Below, in pieces: positions 12,909-25,090 of a DNA stretch of 64,000 nucleotides (within the stretch, counting starts at the first letter, position 1; every line of letters begins with the position of its first letter). Source of the stretch: Hymenoscyphus infarciens (lineage: Eukaryota; Ascomycota; Leotiomycetes; Helotiales; Helotiaceae); contig LLCB01000217.1 of NCBI GenBank assembly GCA_001414345.1, forward strand, positions 38,937-102,936. The letters are read 5' to 3'. The notes beneath the pieces are model-generated. The model did not search any database, had not been told where the DNA came from, and was given only the letters and a program-made list of their open reading frames with translations. The position numbers and the translations under genes were made by a program.

Positions 12909-13433
12909 CTACTTATATAAATACTAACTACTAATTCTATTAAGAGATAGTACTACGTACTAAAGTCCTTAGTATATATTACTAAGCTTACGATTTATCT
13001 AAAGTACTTACTTAGAGACTTCCTAGCTTATCTTAGTAAGATAGCGTAGTAGTATAATATTAAAATAGAAAAGATAACGAATAATTAATAGAAAAAAAAA
13101 AGATTAGTATCTACTATAACTATCTCTAGCTTAGTAAGTTTCTATATCTTATATAAAAGCTTCTATTAAATAAAACAAAGTTTAGTAAGAAGCTAACTAA
13201 AAAGAGAATAGAGCCTTATATAATAGAGAATAGGAAGTGCGAATACTAGTTCTTATACGCCTATTAGCTCTCTTACTATTACGTAGTCGCTACTATTACT
13301 TTTAGCTAAATTAATAAGTCTAATTAGTTAGAATACTAGGCGTTATTTAAAGAGTCGAGCTACGAGATTTATAAGTTCTAAGATCTTATTAAAATAGAAG
13401 AAGTAGCTTTAGTATACTTGTATTTTATAGAGA
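12909..13433 (+). pseudogene. MULE-type transposase relic, part 1 (SWIM zinc finger)
   Basis: The plus strand reads as a decayed protein whose best landmark is near 13225-13285. It reads CEY, then LYAY-LSYYYVV, which with C>T and G>A reversed fits the C-x-C-x(n)-C-x-H SWIM finger of Mutator-like transposases. The frame runs to 13433 and continues after the Y element at 24471. The Y target duplication CTCGG (13434-13438, 24466-24470) joins the two halves. The DDE domain would lie to the left, lost beyond the X element. Confidence 0.5.
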
Positions 13434-13438
13434 CTCGG

Positions 13439-13808
13439 TATAATAGTATACTATTCTAAATTACTAGTATTCGTAGAACTACTAATATCTCTAATACCTT
13501 AAAGCTAAGATTATAATTAATCTAATACTTATATAATAGAAAGTACTAAAAAGATTAAGATTTAAATATTATATATTTAGCTTTAAAGTCTTTTATTTAA
13601 TATTAGCTATATTAGAAAGAGCTCGGTTATTATTATTATTAGAACTTAGTAGTCTCTAACCTCTTATATATAGATGTTTATACTTAGTATAGAAGAGAGA
13701 TAGTTTTTCCTTTTCTTTTATATTAGAGCCTAGTTTTTATATATATTATTCTACTAAATATACTCTTATATACCTCTTCTATAGTAGTATATAATTTGTA
13801 CTATTATA
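13439..13808 (+). repeat. Element Y 5' LTR
   Basis: The 370-bp LTR runs TATAATAG to CTATTATA. A TATA-like run near 13660-13670 precedes AGTTTTTCCTTTT at 13702-13714, the likely 5' end of the transcript. Its first 190 bp are unlike the X LTRs, while the last part is shared. Confidence 0.88.
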
Positions 13809-13810
13809 TA

Positions 13811-13823
13811 AAAAGGAAAAACT
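13811..13823 (+). promoter_or_regulatory. Self-priming primer-binding site of element Y
   Basis: AAAAGGAAAAACT starts three bases after the LTR end and is the exact reverse complement of 13702-13714 inside the LTR. This is the arrangement used by Tf1/sushi-group elements, where the RNA 5' end acts as primer. No tRNA complement is evident. Confidence 0.7.
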
Positions 13824-13849
13824 CTTCTTTACTAGTAATAGTCTTAATA

Positions 13850-16800
13850 ATATCTCTTTTAAGCTTATTATTACTTTTTATTTCAAAATCGATTTAGTCT
13901 AGATTTAGACTATTATAACACTATTCTTAAATAGCTAGATAATCAGAGACTACCTAGATAGCTAGTAATACTAAGGTTTAGTATCTATATAAATATCTAG
14001 TAAAAATCGTATTACTAATCTATTAAGAGATTAGAATATACTAAGTATTTCTAAGAATTCTAATAACTCTCTTAGTATAGAGACTACTATACTCGATTTA
14101 GATAGTTAATATACTATAGTTATCTAAAAGACTTTTAAATTAACTCTTTTATCTCTTCTAAATTAATATTTAAGAACTAGATTACTTAGCTAGCTAATTA
14201 CCTTCTAACTCTCTACTTTAGTAAAGAGAATTTACTTTTACTTTCTAGCTAGAACTAGAAACCTATTTTAAATTACTATTTAGATACAAATTAAAGAGAA
14301 TATATAATCTATTAATAAGAAAGATATAAAAAGAGTAGACTTATTAATATAGCTAAGTTATTACTCTTATCTATAAAAACATCTCTTAAAATTTTAACCT
14401 CTAACTATAGTTTAAAGCTTCTTTAAACTACTAGTATAGCTTTAAAAAGCTAGACTTTATACTCTTTTATTAGTAAAATAAGTATAAACACTATATATTT
14501 TAATATAAAATAATCTAACTTAGAATTCTATATAACTAGTATCTATAAGCTAGATTAGATTATTAATAAAAGATTAGTACCTCTTTAGAATAATAATAAT
14601 ATAAGAGCTCTAATATAAGTCTAACTTTTAAAATATTACTCTTTTTATAAAGACGTATTTTTAAAAATAGCTTCTAATAAACTCTCTTCTTACTATAAAT
14701 ATAACTATAAGATTACTTTAAATAAACTACTTCTTAACACCTTTTTACCTCTATATTAATAGTTAATTATAAAGCTTAAAGCTATAAAAGAGTATCTTAT
14801 AAAGAATCTAGATAAAGAGTTTATTATTAATAGTAAGAGCTCTTTTACCTCTCTAGTACTTTTTATTAAAAAAGCTAATAATAATAAGTTATAGTTCTAT
14901 CTTAATTATAGAAAGCTAAATACTCTAACTTAAAATAATCTCTATCTAATCTCTTAAATTAATAAACTTCTTTTAAAAATAAAAATAACTAAAATCTTTA
15001 CTAAGTTAGATATAAGATAAGCTTTCTATTATATCTAAATAGATCTTAACTTAGAAGAGATAACTATATTTAGAACTAAGTATAGTATATATAAATATAA
15101 GGTTCTTCTTTTTAAACTCTATAATAGCTCTATTACTTATTAATATTATATAAACAACGTCTTAATTAACTATCTAGATAACTTCTATATTATTTACTTA
15201 AATAATATTTTAATTTATTTAGATAATATTAAAGAATATAAGAAATAGGTTAAGAAGGTTCTAAATTAGCTTTAAGAAGTAAGACTTTAAATAGATATTA
15301 AGAAAAGCAAATTTAGTATTATTAAAGTTAAATACTTAAGATTTATCTTAACTATAAAGAGACTAAAAGTTAAGCTTAAAAAGGTAGTGTCTTTATAAAA
15401 CTAGGTTTAACCTAATACTATAATAGGTATAAAGTCTTATCTTAGGTTTATAAGATTCTATAAATAATTTATTAAAGGTTATACTAAAATTACTAAACCT
15501 CTAACTATAATAATATACTCTATAAAGCTATTTTTATAAATACTTAAATATAAAGAAGTCTTTAAAGTCTTAAAAACTAGGCTACTTATAATTTAAACCT
15601 TATACTACTTTAACTCTAATTATAATATAAAACTAGAAATAGACTTCTTAAAAAGAGTAATAGTAGATATATTCTTATAATAGTATAATAGCCTTTAGTA
15701 CTTTATTAAGTTTTACTTATAAATCTTAGTTAGCTATAAATTAAACTAGAAGATCTATAATAAAGAGCTATCTACTATTATAGAAGCTTTTAAGAAATAG
15801 TATCTTAAACTTATATTATATTAGAAGTATATTAATATCTATTTAGATTTTAGATTATTAGAATACTTTATAATAACTAAGCTACTTATAGCTAAGTAAG
15901 TTTAATAAATAGAGTTCTTATTAGACTTTAACTTTTAAATCTAATTTATATCTAGAAAGAGTAATTAAAAAGTAGATATATTAATTTAATATAAATAAAA
16001 CCTAAAAACCTATAATTAAGCTAAATTAGATAGCTACTTATATACTCTTTTAGACTCTAATTATTTAGATATCTAAATTAATACTAAACTTACTTAAACC
16101 TTTTTATAAGAATAGTCTATATCTCTTAATATAATTTAGTTAAATATTATTCTAAAAATAAGTTTAGATATAATTTAAAAGTTAAAAGAAGATAACTTAT
16201 ACTCTTTTTAGAAAGAACGTTATAAACTTCTAAATAAATACTATCTTTTAATAGATAATTTACTACTTTTTAAGAATCGACTTTATATTTAAAAGAATAC
16301 TAAACTCTATATAAAACTAATCTAAGAAGTCTATAACTAAGTATCTAGTATTTACCTAAGTATAAAAAAGATATACTAGTAATTAGTATAATACTACTAC
16401 TAGGCTAGAACAGTTTTAGACTATAGAAGGTATATAGTAAATTATTAAGCTTATAAATACTTCTATTCTTAATAAACTAAGTAATAAGGCTTTCTTTACT
16501 TTCTACTTATACTTAACTATTCTATATAATATTTATATATAAACTTTAAATTATTCTTAAAAGATAAAGATAGATTTAATACTATATTAGTATTTATTAA
16601 CTAGCTTAGAAAAGATTTAGTATTAATACTCTACTACTTAACTATAGATACTAAAGAACTAGTTAAATAGAAGAGGTTTATAGTAAATTAAGGAATTAGC
16701 TTAATAAGTAGAGAGAGGTATATATATACCTCTTCTCGTGCTAAGTAATCTCTATTCTACTAATAATACTTTCTATTGCTTTTGACGTCTTATTTAGTAT

Positions 16801-18100
16801 TAAGCTCTTTTTCAACTCTACTCTTATATCTCTTTATAATACGCTCGCTAGAATTAGTTAGAACTTTTTTAGCTTCTTAAATAAGTACGATAGCTAATAG
16901 TACTTACTCTTTTCACTCTTATATTAGTAAGATACTTAGAGAGCCTTCTAATTAGCTTAAAAAGAAAGTATATAAGAGAGTATAGAGTGAGATACTAGAA
17001 GCTAGCTAGTAAATATAGAACTTCTTAAAATAGTCTTAAATACGTATATATAACGAAAAGCGATAAACTTATTATTTAATAGATTTACTATTTTAGTTAC
17101 TACTTTATATTAATTATATCTAATTAAGAACTTTAATTTATATTATTATTTTAAACTAAATTTTATTAAATAATTAGTATTAAGCTTAAGCTTAATACTA
17201 CTTACTATAGATAGATAAATAAGTAGATAGAGATAATAAACTAATATATTAATTAGAGACTAAGGCTCTTTATAATCTACTATTTAGAGTAAAGTAATTC
17301 TTTTAATAAATAGAGTATAAATAATACTTTTATACTTATCTATTAGTATAACCTCTTATTAGCTTAAGTTTAGACTTAATCTAAGAACTTTATAGAACTA
17401 GAATATACTAAAGACTTTAATTCCCTAGAAATAACTTAACTATAATAAAGTAGTAAAAGTAGCTTAATATATATACTCTACTTAGAAGATAGCTAAAGAT
17501 AATATAGATAAAGTCTAATAAAGAATAGAGAATAGTAAAATTAGTACTAAAGAGCTATTAACTAGGATATTAAAGATAAAGTCTACTTATTAACTAAGAA
17601 CTTTAAGATAAATCGTCTTAGTTAAAAGCTTATTAAATAGTAGATAGAACCTTTTAAAATACTAGATCGTATAAAATACTTCTATAAGCTAAAACTTCTT
17701 AAAGGTTTATTAATTTATAATGTTTTTACTCTTAATATACTTTTAAAGGATTTAAATACCTCTCTACTAGAATAAGAAGCTTTAGAGCTCTTACTAGATA
17801 TTATTAAAGATATATAAGAATAGAAGAGATAAGAAATACTTAGTAGTAGACTTTTTAAAAGATAGCTATAGTATTAAGTAAAATAGGTTAGCTATAATTT
17901 AGATTCTACTTAGTATCTTAGAAATAACTTATAGAGTTTACTATACTATTTAAGAGACTTTTATATTAAATATCTAAAAGAGCTAGGACTATTTTAACTC
18001 TTATCTAAATAAATTAATATATAGGAATTAAATAAGAATTAGATAAAAGAGTTACTTTATAAACTTTATTAATACCTTTTAATTCTAGTTACTCTTAAAA
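13850..18100 (+). pseudogene. Element Y gag-pol relic
   Basis: Around 15150-15400 the plus strand reads YLNNILIYLDN (RIP-altered YLDDILIY) and then RFILTIKRLKV, the gypsy RT thumb region. The RNase H connection follows (RFIRFYK-FIKGYTKITKPL, 15440-15500) and then KLEIDFLKRVIV (about 15625). The integrase core begins before 16677 and resumes at 17068. With the 390-bp insertion removed, KELVKLII runs on to FILIISN and then IKLKLNTTYY, matching the integrase D-x(n)-D region and its STAYHPQTDG-like box. Gag probably occupies about 13850-14450, but no domain was recognised there. A C-terminal chromodomain was not identified. Confidence 0.75.
16678..17067 (+). mobile_element. Solo A2-B2 terminus of the YR retrotransposon
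   Basis: This 390-bp unit matches 7306-7709 from TAGAAGAGG to GCGATAAA. It interrupts the integrase frame of element Y between 16677 and 17068 with no target duplication; only AAA recurs at the two edges. It is the YR counterpart of a solo LTR. It could arise by recombination between the direct repeats of a full insertion, or by integration of a short circle. Confidence 0.8.
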
Positions 18101-18240
18101 GGAACTTATAATAAAAACCTAAGATAAAATACTAACTAGTAGGAATATTTAAAATTAATAAAGTAAAGAACTAAGACTAAGTTACTACTAAAATAAGGTC
18201 TATACTATCTCTTCTTCCTCTAACTTATTATTCTTCTCTC

Positions 18241-18780
18241 TATAATAGTATACTATTATTCTAGATAGCTAGAAGTATCTACTATATATAAGGTTTTAGT
18301 AGTTATTATCTTATATTATCTATTTTAGAAAGGTTACGTAGGTTTAGGCTTTTATATTAGCCGACGTATAACGTTAGTCGGTTTCGGATCTTTTTTTATC
18401 CGAACCTCTTATATTTAGTAGCCTACTCTTCTAGAGTTAGAAAAGGCTAGTTTTTCCTTTTCTTCTATATTAGAGCCTAGTATCTATATACGTTATTCTA
18501 TTCCGAACGTACTCCTATATACCTCTTCTATAGTAGTATATATTTCGTACTATTATATAAAAAGGAAAAACTAGCCTTTTCTAACTCTAGGAGAGTAGGC
18601 TGCTATATATAAGAGGTTTAGACAAAAAAAGGTCTAAAATTAACTAACGTTATACGTCGGCTAATATAAAAGCTCGAACCTATATAACCTTTCTAAAATA
18701 GATAATATAAGATAATAACTACTAAAACCTTATATATAATAGGTACTTCTAGCTATCTAGGATAATAGTATACTATTATA
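18241..18780. mobile_element. Palindromic LTR insertion (U3-R-U5-PBS plus inverted U3)
   Basis: A complete 317-bp LTR (18241-18557) is followed after two bases by the primer-binding site AAAAGGAAAAACT (18560-18572). From 18573 to 18780 the sequence is the reverse complement of 18241-18448, the part of the LTR upstream of its matching AGTTTTTCCTTTT (18449-18461). Both arms are exactly 208 bp, and the differences I compared are transitions. Both outer ends are U3 ends (TATAATAG and CTATTATA) flanked by CTCTC (18236-18240, 18781-18785). The unit therefore looks integrated as a piece, into element Y. The flanks are CT-rich, which weakens the duplication evidence a little. Confidence 0.85.
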
Positions 18781-19296
18781 CTCTCTACTCTTCTAAGTAT
18801 AAGAAGCCTAAATTAGCTCTTCTTCTACCTTCTTCTTATAAGAACGCTTCTTATCTTAGTAACCTCTTATAATAGACTTAGAAGAGGACGCTTATAAACT
18901 CTTTAAATAGGCTTTAAAAAAGACCTAAACCTAGTTTTAGATAGTGGTTCTATTCTCTATAGTACTATATAAGAACTATTAAATATTAGTAACTAAAACC
19001 TCTCTAATAAGTAAGAGATATCTATAATAACCTTAGTATAAAGCGTCTAAGTCTTCTCTAAGAGAGCGAACTATATCTCTAAACTATTCTTTAGTACCTC
19101 TATACTAGTAATAACTAATATCTTTTCTAAGGCCTTAGTTACTCTCTTAATCTCCTTTATCTCCTTCTTAAGCTTAAGCTTACTAAACTCCTTCTCTATA
19201 AACTATAGCAACTATCTAAGTTAGAATAGATTTAGTATATATTTAAGATTAAACTTACTAAGATATATATAGTATTCTACTTAATATAGTATCTAT

Positions 19297-19467
19297 TATT
19301 AGTATAACTTATAGTTATAAAAGCGATGTAAAAAGAGTTATATTATCGTTCGTATATACCGAGTAAAGCTAGCTACGATGCCTACTTAAGTAGCTCTTAA
19401 GTAAGAAGTATATATACCTATATATAATAATTTAAATCGCTATTTATCTCTTAAATATATACCGACA
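19297..19467 (-). repeat. copia LTR, left (3' LTR)
   Basis: The 171-bp repeat runs from TATTAG to CCGACA. It is the same family as 756-926, 2845-3015 and 23216-23386. Divergence among the four copies is mostly C/T and G/A. Confidence 0.85.
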
Positions 19468-20429
19468 CTAGTACTTCTTTAAAACGACAGAAGTTACTTA
19501 AAATTATTAAAAATCATATATCCGATCTAACTAATTAGAGCTCTCTATTCTCTATTCTTAACTAATAAGAAGGCTCTATTTCAGTCTCTTATTATCTCTT
19601 ATTTCGTTCTATCTACTCTATAAGGTTAATATCTAGCTTAGTAGTATTAATTAACTTTTATAGAGTATTATAGTAACTCTTTTTAGTTATAGTATCTATA
19701 AGATTACTCTTACTATTAATCTATTTAATCTTATTAATCTCTTTTAATTTATATACTTCTTATAAGTATATAATATAAATTATTAGTTACTTCTCTTTAG
19801 TTATATCTAATTTAGCTATATATTTATAAATAGACTTTGAATTAATATATACTATAAGTAGTATTTTAAATTCTAAGATGCTTTTAAAAGTTGATTTTAT
19901 TAAAGCTATAGTATTAAATCTAAAGCTTATTATATATAATTCTAATACTAAAATACTATAGATAACTCTCTTATATTTAGTAGAAGACTAATATAAGATA
20001 TTAGTATTATTATCTTTGTCTATAAGAGTAATAACGTAACTAATTTATAATAATAAGTCTTTATTATTAGCGAATAATCTATTAGTAAAAGCGTATAACT
20101 TTAAGAAAGATTTATCTAATTTAACGAATTTAAGTCTTCTTAAAGGATTATTAATTTACTATTAAATTCGCTTATTAAGAAGTAAAATATCGTTATTTTA
20201 AGGATTAATAGTTTAAGTAGTATATAATAAGTTGAAAGTAGTCTTAGACTAGAATACTATAGCTAAGTATACCTCTCTAGTATATTATATAATATATTAA
20301 TCTTTAGTATCTATTATATATAATGTCTCTTTTATATTAGATATCTTAGATAAGGCCTTTTATACTAAATCTAAGTGTTTTATATAATCTTAAGTAAGAG
20401 ATATAAAGCTGTTATAATACTTAGTAATT

Positions 20430-21290
20430 AGCTCTCTATTAAATTTAATTAGATAGTTAATAGAGAGCTCCTTTCTCTTCTTAGATATAAACCTAGCTTT
20501 ATTAATAGTAAGCTCTTCTTTATTAATAAAAGCGTTATTAGTAAGTATAAGAGTATTATTAGTTTAAAGGCCTACTATACTAAAAGAGGTATCTAACTTT
20601 ACTTACTCGTTATATTAGTATAACTTAGTATATAAAAGACAGAGGTAGAATATTAACTATTCTATTATAAGCCTTAGAATATAGTGTTTATAGTACGTTA
20701 TAAACTAATAATTACTAGCTTCTAGAATACTATATAATAGCCTAATTACTTTAAAGAATATATCTTCTTATTAAGAATAACTTTTAGAAGAGTATATAAA
20801 GAATTTCTAATTTAAGTTAGTTAAAGATTATATATATACTTATATAATATCTTAAATAAATACTCGTAAACCTAGAAGTATTATAATAAGTATAAGAATT
20901 ATTCTCTAGCTTACTCTCTAAATTATAGGCGCTTAAGTAAGCACTAGTAACTTTCTAGTATTATTATATACTTAGATTACTAATCTTAACTTTATAAAAG
21001 TAAGTACTATACTCTTAAATTTAATATTATCTATAAAGTATAATCCGAATATTCTAGTATTAGAAAGTAACTCTTTCTAGGTAATAATCTCAAAAACACC
21101 TTAATTAGTTAATCTATTAATCTCCTTTTATTATAATTTAACATATACTATACTATTATTAGCTATAAATACTTTAATATTAAAAGGTTTACTTAAATTA
21201 GTAAGAAAAGTTCTAATATCTTTAAGAGTAATATAGTTAGAATCGTCTATAAAAGTATCTAACTATTAGAATAATACTTTAAAAGACCTA
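20430..21290 (-). pseudogene. copia reverse transcriptase relic
   Basis: On the minus strand the frame reads QLDTFIDDSNYITLKDIRTF (with stops in place of Gln) near 21200-21280. Towards lower coordinates it then reads an I-SLTNLNRKFFIY segment near 20830-20900, equivalent to the QAYVQS-x-LNR-x-I-Y region of fungal copia RTs. Near 20480-20600 it reads TNNTLILTNNAF, KEELTINKARFISKKRKEL and IKFN. The TNN is a RIP-altered TDD-type motif. Stops match expected Gln or Trp codons. Confidence 0.75.
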
Positions 21291-23215
21291 TTTAGAGGCC
21301 TTAGATGTCTTTAAGACTATCTACGTCTACGCTTCTAGAAAGGTTCTAGTATAGTTTCTAGAACATCGGTGTTTTAGTAGATTTATAACTATCGAAGTTA
21401 GTATTAGAGAGAAGGTAAATGTTATTTAATATCTTATCTACTCTATTACTTAAAAGTTCCCTCTTTTTTATAGAGTTATAGTATTATTTTAGATAGTACT
21501 ATACTAGAAACTTCCTTAGTCGCTAGTATTATTCTAGAAGTTTTAGAAGTTTTAATAAAGTATAGCTTTATAACTATAGATTAAAACTTTATAAGACCGC
21601 TTAGTAACACTATAATATAGTTCTTATTCTTAATTCCTTAAAAGATAAAAGGTTCTATCTAAGACTTTATATACTCTCTTTATACTAAAACGTCTAAATT
21701 TAAGAGTAAGTTCTTAACTTAGTTAATTAGTCTATTTCGTATATTAAGAGCTTCTTTAACTTAATAGAATATAATCTACTTTCGTACCTCTTAAGTAGCC
21801 TTTTTATAGGTTTTAGACTTTATAGAAATCAGTTATAAAGATACGTCGGTTATAGTTATTTAAGTATATACTCTATATACTAATAGAGTAGAGACTAGTC
21901 TATTTAAGCCTACTATATCGTTAATTACTTTAAAAGCTATTTAAAGTACTAAACTTTATAAGAGATAAGATTCTTATTTATATATAATATTATATACCTG
22001 TCGAATTAGTCTATAGTAATATTCTACTATATTAATTAAATTATATATCTTAACTAGTATAGTTTTTACTATAGTACCTATTCTAGCTATAGAGTATATA
22101 AAGTCCTTTTTAATAAAGTTTATTCTAGTATTTATAATAATTTAATTAGAGAGTCTAAGATATATATTAATCTAATATCTTTAGAAGACCTCTTATATAG
22201 TCGTCGCTTTTATATCTAGTAAAAAGTTACTTACTTAATACCTTATTACTTTATCTATATAGTATAAGACTACTTACTTATTAAAGAAGAAAGTATTAAT
22301 TAAAATACTATAATTAAATTTAAGATTATTATAAAGAGTGAACTTAAATCAGCTAGGTAAACTTCTATGTTTTTAATAGTATTCGCAAAATTTAGTAAGA
22401 TATTAAAGAATGCCTTAGTTAATATAATACCTAGCTCTTTCTAATATACGTTGTAATCTTAGTACTAATAAGTAGCTAAAACGCTTATAAAGTTATTAAA
22501 TATTAATATCTATAAGAAAGGTTAGATACTCGTATATAAAGTTATATATAGCTTTATTCTAGAGTAGAAAAGGGTATCTAAATCATTATATAATAGAGAA
22601 CCTCTTAACTTCTATGCCTTTCTTATTTTCTTAGATAAGGATATTTTAAAGATTATTTAAAATAATATTTAGATTATCTATATTATTAATATAAAGGATA
22701 AAAGAGGTATTAGATTATACTATATAAAATTTAGCTTTTCCGATTAGTATATTAATTATTATCGATCTTAAAGATAGAGTATATTCTTTACTAAATTAGA
22801 TATTAAATTAACTCTTTATACTCTCGTTAATTAGAACGCTTTTAATAAGTCTAATATACGTAAGATATTAGTTATATTCTATACTTAACTTTTAAGCTAC
22901 CCTAGTATTGATTATTACGCTAAAGAAGTTCTCTTTTATATATCTTTTAGCTATTATTATAAACACTTCCTCTATAAATTCGTATATAATATTAGAAGTA
23001 TTATTCGGGTTATTCGGGTTTTATAGGATATATCTATCGATAGCGTGTCTTCGTGTCAAACTTATCAAATTCGTAGTAAGTTATTAAATAGTAGAAGGAA
23101 TCACGATTAGAGAAGAGAAGTCTACTAGTGATATTAAGTTTACTTTTATATAAGTATACTCGTAGTAGAAATATACGAAGTAACTAAGTATCTAATCTAT
23201 ACGTCTACTGATTAG

Positions 23216-23386
23216 TATTAGTATAACTTATAGTTATAAAAGCAATATAAAAAGAGTTATATTATCGTTCGTATATACCGAGTAAAGCTAGCTACGATGC
23301 TTACTTAAGTAGCTCTTAAGCGAGAAGCACGTATACCTACGTATACTAATCCGAATCGCTATTTACCTCTTAAATATATACCGACA
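23216..23386 (-). repeat. copia LTR, right (5' LTR)
   Basis: This is the 171-bp partner of 19297-19467. It retains the CCGACA edge and is followed by CCTAT. Because pol is on the minus strand, this copy is upstream. Confidence 0.85.
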
Positions 23387-24095
23387 CCTATACTTCTTTA
23401 ACTTAGCTTTCTTAAAAGCGTATATATAATCTCTATTCTAAGATTTTATCTAAAGACACTAAATAGAGTAGACTTAGTAGATAGCTAGAAGTATACTAGA
23501 AGAAGATAGAAGAGACATTTTACTATATTAAATTAGTCTTAAATCAGGTCTAATTAAGAGAGAAAAGACTTACTTTTATATATATATATAAAATATATAT
23601 ATATTCTAAGAGATAAGTTAGTATATAAGAATATACTTAATTAGAAGATATTCTTACTATTTATATTATTTAAATAAAAAGAAAAGAAGAAAAGAAGTTA
23701 GAATTAAAGAAAAGTCGTCTACTAATATACTACTTATAATAATAGCTATTACTTTATAATTATTATTTATTACTTAATAATTACTATTATAATATATAAT
23801 AATAGTAAGAATATAACAACTCTATAGTAGTATACCGCTTTCTATCTAATAGCTAATAATTAGCCTCGCTTCTATTTATATCTATTATTATATAATATAT
23901 AGTAGTAAATAAAGAGTGATTATCTCTTAAATAATAATAATACTAGCTACTAACTCTACTCTAACTACTAAATACTATAATAGTAAGATAAGTTATATTC
24001 TTTATAATAATTAGATAAATAATACTCTATATAACTAAATACTATACTAACTATTATCTAAAGACTTAAGATAAGTCTTTTTTAAGAAGAGGGAA

Positions 24096-24465
24096 TATAA
24101 TAGTATACTATCTTAAATTACTAGTATTCGTAGAACTACTAATACCTCTAATACCTTAGAGCTAAGATTATAATTAACCTAATACTTATATAATAGAAGG
24201 TACTAAAGAGATTAAGGTTTAAATATTATATATTTAGCTTTAAAGCCTTTTATTTAGTATTAGCTATATTAGAAAGAGCTTAGTTATTATTATTATTAGA
24301 ACTTAGTAGTCTCTAACCTCTTATATATAGATATTAATACTTAGTATAGAAGAGAGATAGTTTTTCCTTTTCTTCTATATTAGAGCCTAGTATTTATATA
24401 TATTATTCTACTAAACGCACTTCTATATACCTCTTCTATAGTAGTATATATTTCGTGCTATTATA
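24096..24465 (+). repeat. Element Y 3' LTR
   Basis: The 370-bp copy matches 13439-13808 with transitions. It is preceded by the purine tract AAGAAGAGGGAA and followed by CTCGG. Confidence 0.88.
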
Positions 24466-24470
24466 CTCGG

Positions 24471-25090
24471 CTTATAACTACTAAAGCTCTAGACTTAATT
24501 AGAACTAGGTTCTTTAAAATCGTCGAGGTTAGCTAGAAGCTTAGATAGAATATAAGTAATTAGATAATAGAAAGATAGAAAGACGCGGTAGCGAAGCTTA
24601 CTACTTTACTAATTAGCTAGCTATTAAGCGAGTAAGCTTAGGTTAGATAGATTAGAAATAAACTATCTAGCTAGCTATACTTATATATCTCTTACTTTTA
24701 TACTACTAGAGACCTAAATAAGCGTACTCTTTTTAATTAGTCTAACTTTTTAATTAGTCTAACTAGATAATAGTAAATCCGAGGCTGAAACTAGACGCTA
24801 GCTTACTTAGTCTCAGAATATAGAAGAACTATTATCTAGATTTTTTACTTAAAAACTTTAGTATTTTATAGCTCTTTATCTATATTTTCTTTCTAGAATC
24901 TTTAGCTAGAATTTATCTTATTTCTATACTAATTTCTATAATATAAAAGTAGCTTTAAAATAGCGTTTAATACTCTAGAAGCGGACTATCTATTAATACT
25001 AGTTAGACTAATTAAAAAGACTAACTCTCTTAAGTATAAGACAGTAGTAAGTAGAAGCGTAAGTTAGTAAATTTAACGATTATATTTAAT
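24471..25090 (+). pseudogene. MULE-type transposase relic, part 2
   Basis: The frame interrupted at 13433 continues here as LITTKALDLIRTRFFKIVEV and then ISN-IIERWKDAVAKL. Joined across the single CTCGG it reads through in one frame, which supports a single gene before the Y insertion. A short block near 24700-24730 (CCTAAATAAGCGTACT) recurs near 58890. The identity as a MULE rests only on the SWIM-like motif in part 1. Confidence 0.4.

Larger units (their letters stand above)
19297..23386 (-). mobile_element. Ty1/copia retrotransposon
   Basis: The 171-bp LTRs at 19297-19467 and 23216-23386 lie between target duplications TCTAT (19292-19296) and CCTAT (23387-23391), which differ by one C/T transition. 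Pol reads on the minus strand. At 4.1 kb it is short for copia and probably lacks part of gag or integrase. It is inserted in the 3' part of element Y. The deletion derivative at 756-3015 shares its LTR and several internal blocks. Confidence 0.88.
13439..24465 (+). mobile_element. Ty3/gypsy element Y, full-length but nested
   Basis: Identical-length 370-bp LTRs (13439-13808 and 24096-24465) lie between perfect CTCGG target duplications (13434-13438, 24466-24470). The interior carries gypsy pol on the plus strand and ends in a purine tract (24084-24095) before the 3' LTR. Three insertions sit inside: a solo YR terminus (16678-17067), a palindromic LTR unit (18241-18780) and a copia element (19297-23386). 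Removing these and their duplications leaves about 6.0 kb, a normal gypsy size. Stops are frequent and of RIP type. Confidence 0.9.
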
